Source: JBEEOW01 sp041191405 (lineage in GTDB: Bacteria; Bacteroidota; Bacteroidia; Cytophagales; UBA9547). Taken from it: a stretch of 64,000 nt of DNA. Under the pieces are notes generated by a model. It was not told where the DNA came from. It ran no database searches and worked only from the letters and a program-made list of their open reading frames with translations. The DNA lies in the NCBI GenBank assembly GCA_041191405.1, contig JBEEOW010000012.1, forward strand, positions 1 to 64,000, read 5' to 3'. Made by a program: the position numbers and the translations under genes. Of this stretch, positions 16,000-25,791 are shown piece by piece (within the stretch, counting starts at the first letter, position 1; each line of letters opens with the position of its first letter).

Positions 16000-17094
16000 A
16001 TGAAAAAAGCATTTGTTTTAGATTGGTTAGATAAATACGGTGGTGCCGAAAGAGTAATTGCTTCCTTAGAAGCTGTATTTAAATTCGACAAGACTTACAC
16101 ATTAATCAACATAATGAAAAGAAATGATTTAGAAAAAATTTACAAAACAAATCAACAGCCAATTACTGAAACATGGTTAAAATTTTTCAAATCTAAGTTC
16201 AGAGCACTTTTTTTTGTATTTCATTATTTAATTAATAAAATTAAAATTGACGAAGATATTCAATTAATTATTTCGTCATCACATGCGATTGCTAAAGGAG
16301 TTAATAAATCATCAAAAAATCAACTTCATATTTGTTATTTCCAGGCTAGAAATTTTAAATATATATGGGATGATTTTGAATTATACTTTGGAAAAACAAG
16401 CTTTCTATTCAAGCCATTGGTTTCATATTTAAGAAAGGTAGATATTGAGCAAGCTAAACGTCCTGACTATATCATTGCCAATTCAAAATTTGTACAAAAA
16501 TGGATAAAACAAACTTACAATAGAGACTCCGACTTAATTTATCCCCCTGTCGACTTGGCAAAATTCACATTTGAAGACAAAAAAAATGATTACTTTGTAG
16601 CAGTAGGTCGTATAGTTGCTTATAAACGATTTGATTTAATTGTTAAGGCATTTAATGAGCTAGGATTACCAATAATAATAATTGGAGATGGTGCACAATT
16701 ATCAGAACTAAAAGAAATTGCCAAACCCAATATTACTTTTACAGGCTTTTTAAATAGTGAAGAAATCAATAATTATATTAGTAAAGCAAAAGGATTTATA
16801 CACTCAGGTGTTGAAGATTTTGGAATTGCTCCTATAGAAGCGCAAGCTTGTGGAACCCCTGTTATTGCTTATGAAGAAGGCGGAGTGCTAGAAACTGTAA
16901 TCAATAATGAAACAGGAATTTACTTTAAAGAACAAACTCCTGAATCAATAATAAATGCTATACATCTTTTCAATAATCTCCAATTTAATTATGAAAAAGT
17001 GAGAGAAAATGCTTTGAATTTCTCAAAAGAAAGATTTGAAACTGAATTTTTAAATTATGTAAAAACAAAATGCAAGAAACACAACATTGAATAA
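16000..17094 (+). CDS. GT4-family glycosyltransferase
   Basis: 364 residues. The N-terminal half begins MKKAFVLDWLDKYGGAERVI, with the GGAER motif of GT4 enzymes. The C-terminal half carries FVAVGRIVAYKRFDLIVKAF and the donor-site block GVEDFGIAPIEAQACGTPVI with the E-x7-E arrangement. It probably transfers a hexose or similar sugar to a lipid-linked acceptor. It points toward the minus-strand polysaccharide operon and ends two bases before its last gene, so it is convergent with that operon and must have its own promoter in the AT-rich gap upstream. Confidence 0.9.
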   Translation: MKKAFVLDWLDKYGGAERVIASLEAVFKFDKTYTLINIMKRNDLEKIYKTNQQPITETWLKFFKSKFRALFFVFHYLINKIKIDEDIQLIISSSHAIAKGVNKSSKNQLHICYFQARNFKYIWDDFELYFGKTSFLFKPLVSYLRKVDIEQAKRPDYIIANSKFVQKWIKQTYNRDSDLIYPPVDLAKFTFEDKKNDYFVAVGRIVAYKRFDLIVKAFNELGLPIIIIGDGAQLSELKEIAKPNITFTGFLNSEEINNYISKAKGFIHSGVEDFGIAPIEAQACGTPVIAYEEGGVLETVINNETGIYFKEQTPESIINAIHLFNNLQFNYEKVRENALNFSKERFETEFLNYVKTKCKKHNIE

Positions 17095-17096
17095 AT

Positions 17097-18161
17097 TTAA
17101 ATCTTCAACTTTTTAATCTCCAACAATACTTTTTCTGCCGAACTATCCCAGGAGAAACATTTAACTCGCTTCAATCCTAATTGAATCAAGTCTTGCTGTA
17201 GGGGAATATTTTCTATTAACAAATTAATTTTCTGAGCAATATCCTTATAATCATGCTCATTTGTATATATAGCTGCATCAGAACAAACCTCAGGTAAACT
17301 TGAATTATTAGCTACGATAACAGGTGTACCACAAGCCATTGCTTCTAGAGGAGGTATACCAAAGCCTTCATATAATGACGGATATACAAACAATGTAGCT
17401 TCTTGATAGAACCTTACAAGTTCTTCATCGGTAACATAACCAGTAAATTTAATTTTCTGATTATTTTTTACTTCTTCAAAAAGATGGTGTTTAGGAAAAG
17501 ATGCACTTTCTGCCCCAACAATAATTAAATCTAATTCAATTTTATCTAAACTTAAATATGCTTTAATTAAATTTTCAAAATTTTTCCTTGGGTCTAGTGA
17601 AGAAACTGCCAATATATACGGTTTCTTTTTTAAACCATCCTCATTAGGAATTTGAAAAGATTCATTTACTGCATTATAAATTACTGAAACTGATTCTTTT
17701 GGTACATTAAAATATTTACAGATATCTGTTTTTGCGTTTTCACTAACAGTTAAAACTAATTTTGCTTTTTGGGCAATTTTAGGAATTAAATAATTATACC
17801 ATTTTGCAAAAATGGATGAGAACCATTCTGGATGCAAATGAAAAATAACATCGTGAATTGTAACAATTTGATTAGAATAAAACAAAGGGGCTGTATTGCA
17901 AAAATTAATTAACAATGGAGAACCTTTCGACTTCAAAAATAAGGGTAACTCAATTTGTTCCCAAATATGTGAATTAAAATTACCAACAGTTACAACTTCT
18001 AATTTTTTTGCTAAATCAACATGAAAAATTGCATTTGGACTTACAAAAATAAAATGAGGATACATCTTTTTTAATCTTATTGCAAGCTCAATAGCAAAGC
18101 GTTGCACTCCAGATGTTTTTTGGGTTAAAAAACGGGCATTGATATATACAATACTATTCAA
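17097..18161 (-). CDS. GT4-family glycosyltransferase
   Basis: 354 residues. It has the GT-B pattern: an N-terminal acceptor half (ARFLTQKTSGVQRFAIELA), SSLDPRKNFENLIKAYLSL as the nucleotide-sugar loop, and the C-terminal YPSLYEGFGIPPLEAMACGTPVIV block with its two catalytic-site Glu. SGVQR and SSLDPRKN are frequent in mannosyltransferase-like GT4 enzymes, but the sugar cannot be told. It is last in the minus-strand operon and overlaps the upstream membrane gene by 8 bases. It acts at the cytoplasmic side of the inner membrane during repeat-unit assembly. Confidence 0.9.
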   Translation of the reverse strand: MNSIVYINARFLTQKTSGVQRFAIELAIRLKKMYPHFIFVSPNAIFHVDLAKKLEVVTVGNFNSHIWEQIELPLFLKSKGSPLLINFCNTAPLFYSNQIVTIHDVIFHLHPEWFSSIFAKWYNYLIPKIAQKAKLVLTVSENAKTDICKYFNVPKESVSVIYNAVNESFQIPNEDGLKKKPYILAVSSLDPRKNFENLIKAYLSLDKIELDLIIVGAESASFPKHHLFEEVKNNQKIKFTGYVTDEELVRFYQEATLFVYPSLYEGFGIPPLEAMACGTPVIVANNSSLPEVCSDAAIYTNEHDYKDIAQKINLLIENIPLQQDLIQLGLKRVKCFSWDSSAEKVLLEIKKLKI

Positions 18162-19413
18162 CTTTCTTAGATTTTATATAATTAACAATATAACTCATAA
18201 AAATCGCAGAAAAAAATGCAAAAAACACTACACCTTTCTGGTTATTAAATGTAGATTCTGTTGCACTACAAATGAAAAATAGCAAATAAAATGAAAGGAC
18301 AAAATACATTTTATGTTTTATAGAATAATATATTGGGTATAAGAATAATAACATATATAACAGAAATCCTATAACACCTTGCCCTAAAAAAGTTTGTAAA
18401 ATCTGAGAGTGACAATTATAATTATATTCATATAGAACCCAACTCCAACCATGTGACTTATAACACAAATTCATTAAATCCTGAGTATCTCCAATTCCAG
18501 TACCGAAGAAAAAAGTAAAATAATCCTCACTTATCAATTCAACTGCACACTGCCAATGAGCAACTCTCATGTTTACAGAATTATGATTATCGCCCAAGGG
18601 AGGATTCAGTGACGTTTCAATAATTTCAGTATATCTAGTAAATAGGGTTGGCATCATTTTAAATGATATTAATACCAGCATGGTAGCTCCAATTAAAAAG
18701 ATAATAGATAGTTTAATTTTTTTTAATTTAATAATTAACAGCAAAAAGGAAATAAATAACAATCCTAGTAATGTAATTCGAGTTGCTAACAATAAATTAA
18801 AAAATATTGATAATAAATAAAAAGGAATATATAAATACAATTCCCTGTAATTCCTTGAAATAAGGTGATCAGTAATTATATTAACTAACCAAAGCCCAAC
18901 AAATGAAATAAACAATGCTAAATAAGGTGAATGTATATGAGTTAATTGAATAAGATTATCTCTATAAAAAGTAGATATACTAAATATATAATCACTTTTA
19001 TATAAACAATATACAATTGAAGCTAACATAACAGCAAAAATAACACAAGAAAAAATATTCATTATTTTTTGTAAAGCTGATTTTGTTATCAAATCATAGT
19101 TTGTTACTAAAATAAATGGCAACAATGCTAATGATGCATTTCTTTCTAAAAGCTTTACCCCTTGTTCCAAATTTGAACTATAAACCAAAGAAAACAAAAC
19201 ACAAAGCCCATAAAATAAGTATATAATAAAAAAAGGATTGATAATCTTAAACTTAAAGTTTTTATACATATTTTCTCTAAACAAAAAATATAATAAAATT
19301 AGCCCTATAGCCAAATTATTCAACTTTATAGAGAAAATTAATGAAATAAAAAAAAACAAACAAAGCATATAAAAAATGCTAGATTCATTATTTTTTAATA
19401 ATTTAACAATCAT
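18154..19413 (-). CDS. O-antigen polymerase/ligase family membrane protein (Wzy/WaaL-like)
   Basis: 419 residues with about ten to twelve hydrophobic segments. A large periplasmic loop (about residues 265-345) contains NPPLGDNHNSVNMRVAHWQC and GTGIGDTQDLM...HNxHSQ-like YNYNCHSQILQTFLGQGVIG, the signature region of the Wzy_C/WaaL superfamily, where a conserved His lies. Such proteins join polysaccharide repeat units or attach the chain to lipid A core on the periplasmic side. The operon has a second member at 24323, so one may be polymerase and one ligase; sequence alone does not say which. Confidence 0.82.
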   Translation of the reverse strand: MIVKLLKNNESSIFYMLCLFFFISLIFSIKLNNLAIGLILLYFLFRENMYKNFKFKIINPFFIIYLFYGLCVLFSLVYSSNLEQGVKLLERNASLALLPFILVTNYDLITKSALQKIMNIFSCVIFAVMLASIVYCLYKSDYIFSISTFYRDNLIQLTHIHSPYLALFISFVGLWLVNIITDHLISRNYRELYLYIPFYLLSIFFNLLLATRITLLGLLFISFLLLIIKLKKIKLSIIFLIGATMLVLISFKMMPTLFTRYTEIIETSLNPPLGDNHNSVNMRVAHWQCAVELISEDYFTFFFGTGIGDTQDLMNLCYKSHGWSWVLYEYNYNCHSQILQTFLGQGVIGFLLYMLLFLYPIYYSIKHKMYFVLSFYLLFFICSATESTFNNQKGVVFFAFFSAIFMSYIVNYIKSKKVE

Positions 19414-20288
19414 AACTTTAATCCATCAAAATACCCTTTCCACATTTTTTCTCTTCTTACTTTATCATATTGAAAATGCTTAATTAACCTTGTTAAAAAT
19501 GTAAAGGTCATTGCTTTTACATAATTAAGTCCTGTAAACTGTTTTCTAATAAAATAAATTCTATTCCTAGTTCCATAATAAATTGTAAAAGGAGATTCAG
19601 AACCACCAGTGCTTGAACTAACTTTATGATATAAATGCAAACTATGCATCATCAAAATTTTATAACCTTTTTGAAAAGCTCTATAAACAAAATCAGTATC
19701 ATCAAAGTAAACGAAATATTTTTCATCCATGATGCCGATTTCATCAAATAGCTTATTATTAATTAACATAAAACAAGTTGGTGCATATTCAAAATATTCA
19801 TCTTTAGAAAATGCAGGACCATCTTCTTGATATTCACCAACATGGTATGTTATTCCTTTGAGTCTATCAAAACCTCCTCCAGCCATCCAAATCTTCTTTG
19901 AATCCCAAAAAAATATTTTGGGAATAACCATCATTTCTGATTGGTTATCAGCTTTATCTAGCATAGAGCTTAAAAAATCTTCTTGTTCAAATTCAATGTC
20001 ATTATTTAATAATAATGTATATTTTGTATGTGCATTTCGGGAAAGTTCAATTCCTTGATTATTTCCTTTTGCAACTCCTACATTTGTATTATTTTTTATA
20101 TGAGTATAATTCTCTATTTTATACAAACTCAAAAGTTTATACAAAATTGCATCTGAATCATCAGAAGGAGTATTATCTATTAAATATAAATGATAATTTT
20201 GAAATAACTGAATACTAAGACTTTTCAGAAAGCCATCCAAGACATCATTACTATTGAATAATACTGTTACTAAACCAACTTTTACCAT
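19410..20288 (-). CDS. GT2-family glycosyltransferase
   Basis: 292 residues of the GT-A type. It opens VKVGLVTVLFNSNDVLDGFL, has NVGVAKGNNQGIELS (ribose/UDP-contact N-x-G-x-x-x-G-N), the LLLNNDIEFE DxD-like motif, and the acceptor-side YFVYFDDTDFVYRAFQKGYK block. This matches rhamnosyltransferase-like and WcaA-like members. The stop overlaps the next gene's ATG (ATGA), which implies translational coupling. It is cytosolic or membrane-associated and adds one residue of the surface glycan. Confidence 0.9.
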   Translation of the reverse strand: MVKVGLVTVLFNSNDVLDGFLKSLSIQLFQNYHLYLIDNTPSDDSDAILYKLLSLYKIENYTHIKNNTNVGVAKGNNQGIELSRNAHTKYTLLLNNDIEFEQEDFLSSMLDKADNQSEMMVIPKIFFWDSKKIWMAGGGFDRLKGITYHVGEYQEDGPAFSKDEYFEYAPTCFMLINNKLFDEIGIMDEKYFVYFDDTDFVYRAFQKGYKILMMHSLHLYHKVSSSTGGSESPFTIYYGTRNRIYFIRKQFTGLNYVKAMTFTFLTRLIKHFQYDKVRREKMWKGYFDGLKL

Positions 20289-20291
20289 CGT

Positions 20292-21431
20292 CTATTTAAA
20301 TAAGCCTCTGGCTTTCATTTCTTCGATTGAACGTTCATATTTATCTTCTTGTACTTCTTGTTTATTTACCCAATCAGTAAAATTCTTAATCCCTTGATTA
20401 AAATTAAATTTAGGTGTAAAACCCAATAATTTATTAATTTTAGTTAAATCAGCATAATTATGTCGAATATCTCCTAGTCGATAATTTCCAGTTATTTTTA
20501 TTGGCACATTAATCCCATAGTTTTCAATCAATGTGTTTGCAACAGTTAGTACATCGGTTGCAACTCCATTACCAACATTGAATATTTCGCCATCTGCCTC
20601 AGTTTTTTCTAAGCCCAAAATTGTTGCATCAACTACGTCATCAATATAAACGAAGTCTCTTGTTTCTTTTCCATCTTCAAAAATATTAATGGTATTACCA
20701 TTTTTTATTTGTGTTGAAAAAATAGATAAAATACCAGTATAAGGATTTGATAGTGATTGTCCAGGACCGTAAACGTTTTGATATCTAAAAGCAACAGGTG
20801 CTATGCCAATTGTAGAGCAAACTGTCATTACCATTTGTTCTTGATTTTGCTTAGTAATTCCATAAACAGATGATGGATGAATTTTTGATTCTTCATCAGT
20901 AGCAACCAAAGTCAATTTTTCAGTTGAAGTACCATTTTTTACTTCAAAATCACCATTGTCCATATCAATTGCTAACCTATGTTTAGGATAAACAACTGTA
21001 TTATTTGGGGTCAAATATTTACCTTCTCCATAAATTGATCTTGATGAAGCAATGATAAATTTCTTAACATTATGGGTTTTATTGTTAGTTAAAATATCTA
21101 ACAACAATGCAGTACCTCCAATATTAACATTTGTATATTTTTCAATTTCATACATTGATTGCCCAGTACCAGTTTCTGCAGCATAATGTACTATTGCATC
21201 TTGATTTACAATTGCTTTTTCTAAATCTTCTCTAGAAGTAACAGTTCCTTCAATAAAAGTTACTTTATCTTTAATCGATAGAAATAATGCTGATTTACTA
21301 TATGGATCATTACCATGAATTTGTTTAGATAAATTATCTAAAACAGTAACATTATAACCTTTACTAATAAGTTTTAGAGATAGGTTACTGCCAATAAAAC
21401 CAGCACCACCTGTAATTAATATATTTTTCAT
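20292..21431 (-). CDS. NAD-dependent sugar epimerase/dehydratase (extended SDR)
   Basis: 379 residues. The NAD motif ITGGAGFIGSNLS lies at residues 5-17, and the active site shows Ser (IIASSRSIYG) and SSVYGITKQNQEQ (Y-x3-K). FRYQNVYGPGQ, DFVYIDDVVDATI and GDIRHNYADLTKINKLLGF are typical of UDP-glucose 4-epimerase-like enzymes. An insertion of about 45 residues between SIYGEGKY and SSVYGITK resembles that of dTDP-L-rhamnose 4-epimerase-like proteins, so the product may be a 4-epimerised deoxysugar; that is inference. It lies 3 bases from the GT2 gene and directly follows the acetyltransferase gene. Confidence 0.87.
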   Translation of the reverse strand: MKNILITGGAGFIGSNLSLKLISKGYNVTVLDNLSKQIHGNDPYSKSALFLSIKDKVTFIEGTVTSREDLEKAIVNQDAIVHYAAETGTGQSMYEIEKYTNVNIGGTALLLDILTNNKTHNVKKFIIASSRSIYGEGKYLTPNNTVVYPKHRLAIDMDNGDFEVKNGTSTEKLTLVATDEESKIHPSSVYGITKQNQEQMVMTVCSTIGIAPVAFRYQNVYGPGQSLSNPYTGILSIFSTQIKNGNTINIFEDGKETRDFVYIDDVVDATILGLEKTEADGEIFNVGNGVATDVLTVANTLIENYGINVPIKITGNYRLGDIRHNYADLTKINKLLGFTPKFNFNQGIKNFTDWVNKQEVQEDKYERSIEEMKARGLFK

Positions 21432-22031
21432 TTAAATAAAATCTCCTTTATCGTTTGTTTTTTGCCAAATATGCATTTCAATATTATACTTCTTTATTAT
21501 TCGAGCAGGTGCTCCAACAGCAACAGAATAATCGGGAATATCTTTAGTTACTACAGAATTTGCACCAATTACACAATTTTTACCAATTGACGCCCCAATA
21601 ATACTTACAGATTCACCAATCCAAGAACCTTTTCCAATCTTAACTGGTTTTAACTGTTTAACATTTTGATTCATTACAGGAATAGAGATATTTTCATATT
21701 CATGTAAATTATCAGATATATATACTTTATCGGCAATCAACACGTCATCATCAATTAAAATCAAATTAGTAGCATATATATGATTAAAATGCCCAATAAT
21801 CACGTTATTTCCGACAACCAAATTACAATCTAAATTGGTTAATGGTAAAGCTTCTAACCATGAACCGTTTTGTATTAAAACGTTTTTACCTAGAGATATA
21901 TTGCGAAAGCCCTTAATTCTTAAGGGTCTTAATATTTTATTACTCAATGAAGTTTTTTTGAAAAACCCAAAAAATAACAACGACCAAAATCTACCCTCAA
22001 TTTTATTTTTTAAATCAAATATATTAATCAT
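21432..22031 (-). CDS. Left-handed beta-helix acyltransferase (WcaF/WbbJ-like)
   Basis: 199 residues. Imperfect hexapeptide repeats make up the body (IGHFNHIYATNLILIDDDVLIADKVY, VKIGKGSWIGESVSIIGASIGKNCVIGANSVVTKDIPDYSVAVGAPARII). The terminal GAPAR block is the signature of LbH O-acetyltransferases. It probably uses acetyl-CoA to modify a sugar of the surface polysaccharide, working as a trimer in the cytoplasm. It directly abuts its neighbours (epimerase gene begins at the next base; Wzx stop overlaps by one base), so it is firmly in the operon. Confidence 0.9.
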   Translation of the reverse strand: MINIFDLKNKIEGRFWSLLFFGFFKKTSLSNKILRPLRIKGFRNISLGKNVLIQNGSWLEALPLTNLDCNLVVGNNVIIGHFNHIYATNLILIDDDVLIADKVYISDNLHEYENISIPVMNQNVKQLKPVKIGKGSWIGESVSIIGASIGKNCVIGANSVVTKDIPDYSVAVGAPARIIKKYNIEMHIWQKTNDKGDFI

Positions 22032-23503
22032 TATACTTTATTTAAAAACTTTGTCAATAATGATTTCAAAGTTTTATTTACAAATAATATTGGTGAAAAG
22101 ACAACAACATAAGTCAAAGTCGAAAGTAAAAATAAGAGATTATAATCAGAAATACAATAAAACTTAATAAGTACAATTATTAATGAATTTATTATAAACC
22201 CAGAAATTAATAACAATATGTCTTTATCAAGTTTTCTATTATTTAAATATTTTTTCTCAAAACTATTGATAACTATTAATGAACCGATTAGTACAGCAAT
22301 TATCCAACCTAGAATAACACCATTTCCACCCCATAAAACACCTCCAATTATACCCAAAATAAAATTTAAAATACCCATTAATACATGAGACCAAAGTAAT
22401 GGATTTAAGTTTCCAAGTCCTAGTAAAGTAAAATAAGCTGGGCTTGAAATTATATTTACAACCATAGCTAAAATTAAGAAGAATACAGTATTCCAAAAGG
22501 TAAAAGAAACTTCTTGAATCCATAAAAACGAAATCAAATCTGTAACTGATAGTAAAAATGATAATACAACTATTGTAAATAATATAACAATGGGAAGAGT
22601 TTGTTTGTATAAATCTGCAATTTTAGAAACATTTGATTCTTTCAAATCAGCAATAACTGGCACCATTACTTGATTGGCACTCACAATTATACTTCTAACT
22701 TGCATAACTAACCTACTTGCAATCTCATAATAACCAACCATAGTCAAACCTCCATATTCGGTCAATAGCATTTTTGTTGTTGGATCATAAAATATTTGAG
22801 ATAAAGAAATTACTTGAAACTTAATTCCATAGCCAAAAATCTCTTTAAATATAAGCTTATCCCATTGCCATTTAAATAAAATAAAATCTTTAAATACAAT
22901 TTTCAAAGAAACAAATGAAGCAACAAATATGAAAATCGATTGTATTAACTGAGCATAAGCTACCCCCATTAAACCATATTCGGGAATAAACAAAAACGAC
23001 AATAAAAGAAATGTAACTGAACCTGTTATATAAATTAAATTTCTAACATAATTTTTTTGAAACCCTTCTAAACCAGAAGAGAATACCCCTCCTAATGCAT
23101 TTAATACTAAACATATTAAAGAATAAGGCAACAATGACTCTGCTAAGCTAAAATACTTTAATGGAATTACTTTTAAAAGTATAAATTCGGAACCTAGATA
23201 TACTAGTAAGGATACACATACAAAAATTGCCAACATTAATATAAAAGATGTGAAAATCAATTTACTAATTTCAATTTTTAATCCTTTAGCATTATAACCT
23301 GCAACATACTTAACTACACTTGATGTTAACCCAAAATTTGCTAAATTAGCAATTGATGATGATGCCAATACTATTGACCAGACACCTAATTGCTGGATAC
23401 CAACATTAGAATAGAGTAGTTTATATACAAAAAAATATACAATACCAGTAATTAGTACATTAAGTATTGTAGAAAATATATTTAAATTTAAGGATTTATT
23501 CAA
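22031..23503 (-). CDS. Polysaccharide flippase (Wzx-like, MOP superfamily)
   Basis: 490 residues with about 12-14 membrane segments evenly spread, starting MNKSLNLNIFSTILNVLITG. The N-terminal region (GVWSIVLASSSIANLANFGLTSSVVKYVAGY) is typical of Wzx/PST flippases, as is the long run of hydrophobic pairs. It would move undecaprenyl-linked repeat units across the inner membrane. Its presence with a Wzy-like and a Wzz-like protein points to a Wzx/Wzy-dependent pathway. No ABC transporter genes are present, which fits. Confidence 0.9.
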   Translation of the reverse strand: MNKSLNLNIFSTILNVLITGIVYFFVYKLLYSNVGIQQLGVWSIVLASSSIANLANFGLTSSVVKYVAGYNAKGLKIEISKLIFTSFILMLAIFVCVSLLVYLGSEFILLKVIPLKYFSLAESLLPYSLICLVLNALGGVFSSGLEGFQKNYVRNLIYITGSVTFLLLSFLFIPEYGLMGVAYAQLIQSIFIFVASFVSLKIVFKDFILFKWQWDKLIFKEIFGYGIKFQVISLSQIFYDPTTKMLLTEYGGLTMVGYYEIASRLVMQVRSIIVSANQVMVPVIADLKESNVSKIADLYKQTLPIVILFTIVVLSFLLSVTDLISFLWIQEVSFTFWNTVFFLILAMVVNIISSPAYFTLLGLGNLNPLLWSHVLMGILNFILGIIGGVLWGGNGVILGWIIAVLIGSLIVINSFEKKYLNNRKLDKDILLLISGFIINSLIIVLIKFYCISDYNLLFLLSTLTYVVVFSPILFVNKTLKSLLTKFLNKV

Positions 23504-23522
23504 AGTTACAACATTAAAAATA

Positions 23523-24344
23523 TTACTTAATCTTAATAAAATTGCTTAGAAATAAAGTAATAATATTAAAGCCAACTATGGTTAAAAAAAATATAACAGT
23601 TGAATTAAGTAACAAATTAGGACCAGAATACACTTTCGAATCACTAAAGCCTTTTACAATTTGAAAATCGTTTAATGAGCTTAACTCAAGCTCCATTTCA
23701 TTTAAAACCTTACTCAGTTCAATAATTTTTGAACTTGCAACACTTACATCTGACAGAAATATATCTTTATTAACTGAATTAGACTTAAAAGAAACATTAA
23801 TATTATCCTTTAATATTTCCAAACTTTTGATCTCATTTTTCAAACTTGTAATATTTTTCTCAATACCCAATCTTTTATTTCTAAATCTTTCTTTTACAAA
23901 AGGCACATTGTTTGCATAGTAAGAAATCGCCTTTTCTAACTTTGGTAAAATATTACTATCATAAACTTTCACTTTAATTTTAATTCCGAAATGCTCTTTC
24001 AATGAAGCTTCATCTTTAGGATAATCAAGTGAAATTTTTTTTATTTTCTTAATATCATTTAAATCTACGTTAATTTTTCTTGACAATAAAAAATACTCTT
24101 CATTAGAAATTAGAACACAAATATCTTCTAGTAAATCCGCAAGTTTTGAATCAGGTAAAACTTCTGAATAAGCAGTCATGTGCGTTTCATAATATTTTGG
24201 AGCAGTAATTGAGTAAAAAGTTATTAAAGATATTGCTATAAAAATTATACCTAGCTGAAAATATTTTGTACCTTTTAGATAATCTTTTATACCACTCCAA
24301 ACATTAATTAAATCAAACTCTATTATCTTTGAATTTTCATCCAT
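23523..24344 (-). CDS. Wzz-like chain-length determinant (polysaccharide co-polymerase)
   Basis: 273 residues. One membrane helix lies near 28-49 (FQLGIIFIAISLITFYSI) and one at 245-268 (STVIFFLTIVGFNIITLFL), with a periplasmic helical domain between that is rich in Lys and Glu (RNKRLGIEKNITSLKNEIKS, likely coiled coil). This two-helix layout is the polysaccharide co-polymerase class. There is no Walker-type kinase domain, so it is a class 1 (Wzz) and not a BY-kinase type. It would set chain length together with the Wzy protein. Sequence identity to known Wzz is weak, hence moderate confidence. Confidence 0.72.
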   Translation of the reverse strand: MDENSKIIEFDLINVWSGIKDYLKGTKYFQLGIIFIAISLITFYSITAPKYYETHMTAYSEVLPDSKLADLLEDICVLISNEEYFLLSRKINVDLNDIKKIKKISLDYPKDEASLKEHFGIKIKVKVYDSNILPKLEKAISYYANNVPFVKERFRNKRLGIEKNITSLKNEIKSLEILKDNINVSFKSNSVNKDIFLSDVSVASSKIIELSKVLNEMELELSSLNDFQIVKGFSDSKVYSGPNLLLNSTVIFFLTIVGFNIITLFLSNFIKIK

Positions 24345-25606
24345 TGTTTATTGTTATTTATATGAAAAGCAGACACAATTATAGCAAAATAAACCCACAA
24401 AAACAAAATTGAATAAGAAGGAAACGCAAATAAATAAATTAGAACAAATATATTACCTACCCCAAAAGAGCACCATTCCAATCTAAATGCCTGACTAATA
24501 ATCAAATACAAAAAAAATAAAAACAAAATCAAACCGACTATTCCTTGCTCTGAAAAAAGTTCCATGTACACATTATTACAAACAGGTTTTTTAGGTTTAA
24601 AGTATTTATTTTTAAACTTATACCTAGAATAATATTGATCATAATGTAAAGAATAATTAGATGGTCCAACTCCAAATACTAAATTATCAAGCCCTAATTT
24701 AAATGCAGTTATTGACGACTCTGTTCTTTCTTGTTTAGAATATGTACTTTCTGCATTACTGTTTTCAAATTCAGTGTTTCCAACTAATTTTGAAACAAGC
24801 ATAGTCCTTAAAATATTATTTGTATTTAATAAAAATATAATTGAAGAGAAAATTATAACAAAACTAGAAAGTATTAAATAATACTTTTTCCTTATATATA
24901 AACTTCTTATAAAATAAAAACTTGAAAATAAAAAAACACTTATCATACCAACGGTTGAAAAAGATGTAATTATAGAAATAGTAAAAAAAAACATAGATTT
25001 AAATCGTTTATAATATGCACTCAGAATCACCATTATTAATATAAATAATCCAAAATAATTACCCTCCTTAAACGTCCCACATCTAATAGGACCATTTGAC
25101 ACCCTTTGTGGTTCCAAATCCATCCCTGGTAAAAGATACTCAGGTAAATGCAAATAATTACTAAAAAACAAATACCAAGCATATAACAAACTTACAATTG
25201 CTCCAGCAAAAATATAATTAATATAATTATTTACTCTATGATTATTCAAATTCAAAATAATTGAAAAAAAACCACAAAAGCTTATAAATAAATAAACTAT
25301 CTTTAAAATAGAATCAAATGGATAAACAAATCTGACATTTGATAAAGCCAATGAATAATCAAACTCCCAAAAATAATTTACTACAAATGATACAAACGAA
25401 AAAAACAATATAGTACATAATAATAAAATATATTTAAGCTGCCACTTATAAAAAGTTACTTTTGAAAAATTGATCGACAACAATAAAAACAATATCAATG
25501 CTAACTCGGAAATTTTTAAAGGAAATCCTATATTAATTGTTAGCGCCTGTCCAAATGGCAAAAAAAACACAAAAATTAAAATCAAAAACTGTTTTATATT
25601 CTCCAT
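24323..25606 (-). CDS. O-antigen polymerase/ligase family membrane protein (Wzy/WaaL-like)
   Basis: 427 residues with about ten or more hydrophobic segments. The big periplasmic loop (about 280-350) holds ERTESSITAFKLGLDNLVFG VGPSNYSLHY and CNNVYMELFSEQGIVGLILF, the layout of the Wzy_C/WaaL superfamily. It is the first gene of the eight-gene operon and overlaps the Wzz-like gene by 22 bases. Position beside the Wzz-like gene makes it the better candidate for polymerase, leaving the 18154 gene as possible ligase; this is inference. Confidence 0.8.
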   Translation of the reverse strand: MENIKQFLILIFVFFLPFGQALTINIGFPLKISELALILFLLLSINFSKVTFYKWQLKYILLLCTILFFSFVSFVVNYFWEFDYSLALSNVRFVYPFDSILKIVYLFISFCGFFSIILNLNNHRVNNYINYIFAGAIVSLLYAWYLFFSNYLHLPEYLLPGMDLEPQRVSNGPIRCGTFKEGNYFGLFILIMVILSAYYKRFKSMFFFTISIITSFSTVGMISVFLFSSFYFIRSLYIRKKYYLILSSFVIIFSSIIFLLNTNNILRTMLVSKLVGNTEFENSNAESTYSKQERTESSITAFKLGLDNLVFGVGPSNYSLHYDQYYSRYKFKNKYFKPKKPVCNNVYMELFSEQGIVGLILFLFFLYLIISQAFRLEWCSFGVGNIFVLIYLFAFPSYSILFLWVYFAIIVSAFHINNNKQWMKIQR

Positions 25607-25632
25607 TGATTTATATTTATTTTTTCAAATAT

Positions 25633-25640
25633 CAAAGTTA
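25633..25640 (-). promoter_or_regulatory. -7 promoter box for the polysaccharide operon
   Basis: On the minus strand TAACTTTG (25640-25633) matches TAnnTTTG exactly, 26 bases before the first gene of the operon. No good -33 TTTG is seen. No other promoter-like site was found between the eight genes. The rest of the 185-base gap to the next gene shows nothing. Confidence 0.55.
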
Positions 25641-25791
25641 TCAATTTAATGCCAGAATAAAAGTATTTAAAACAAATTCCCCAAATCATTTATAATTTTC
25701 ACTAGTCATAAACTTTACAATACAAATAAACTATCATTTAAAAAATCAAATTCATCAATTATTTTCCTCACAATTAGCATCAATAAATTCC

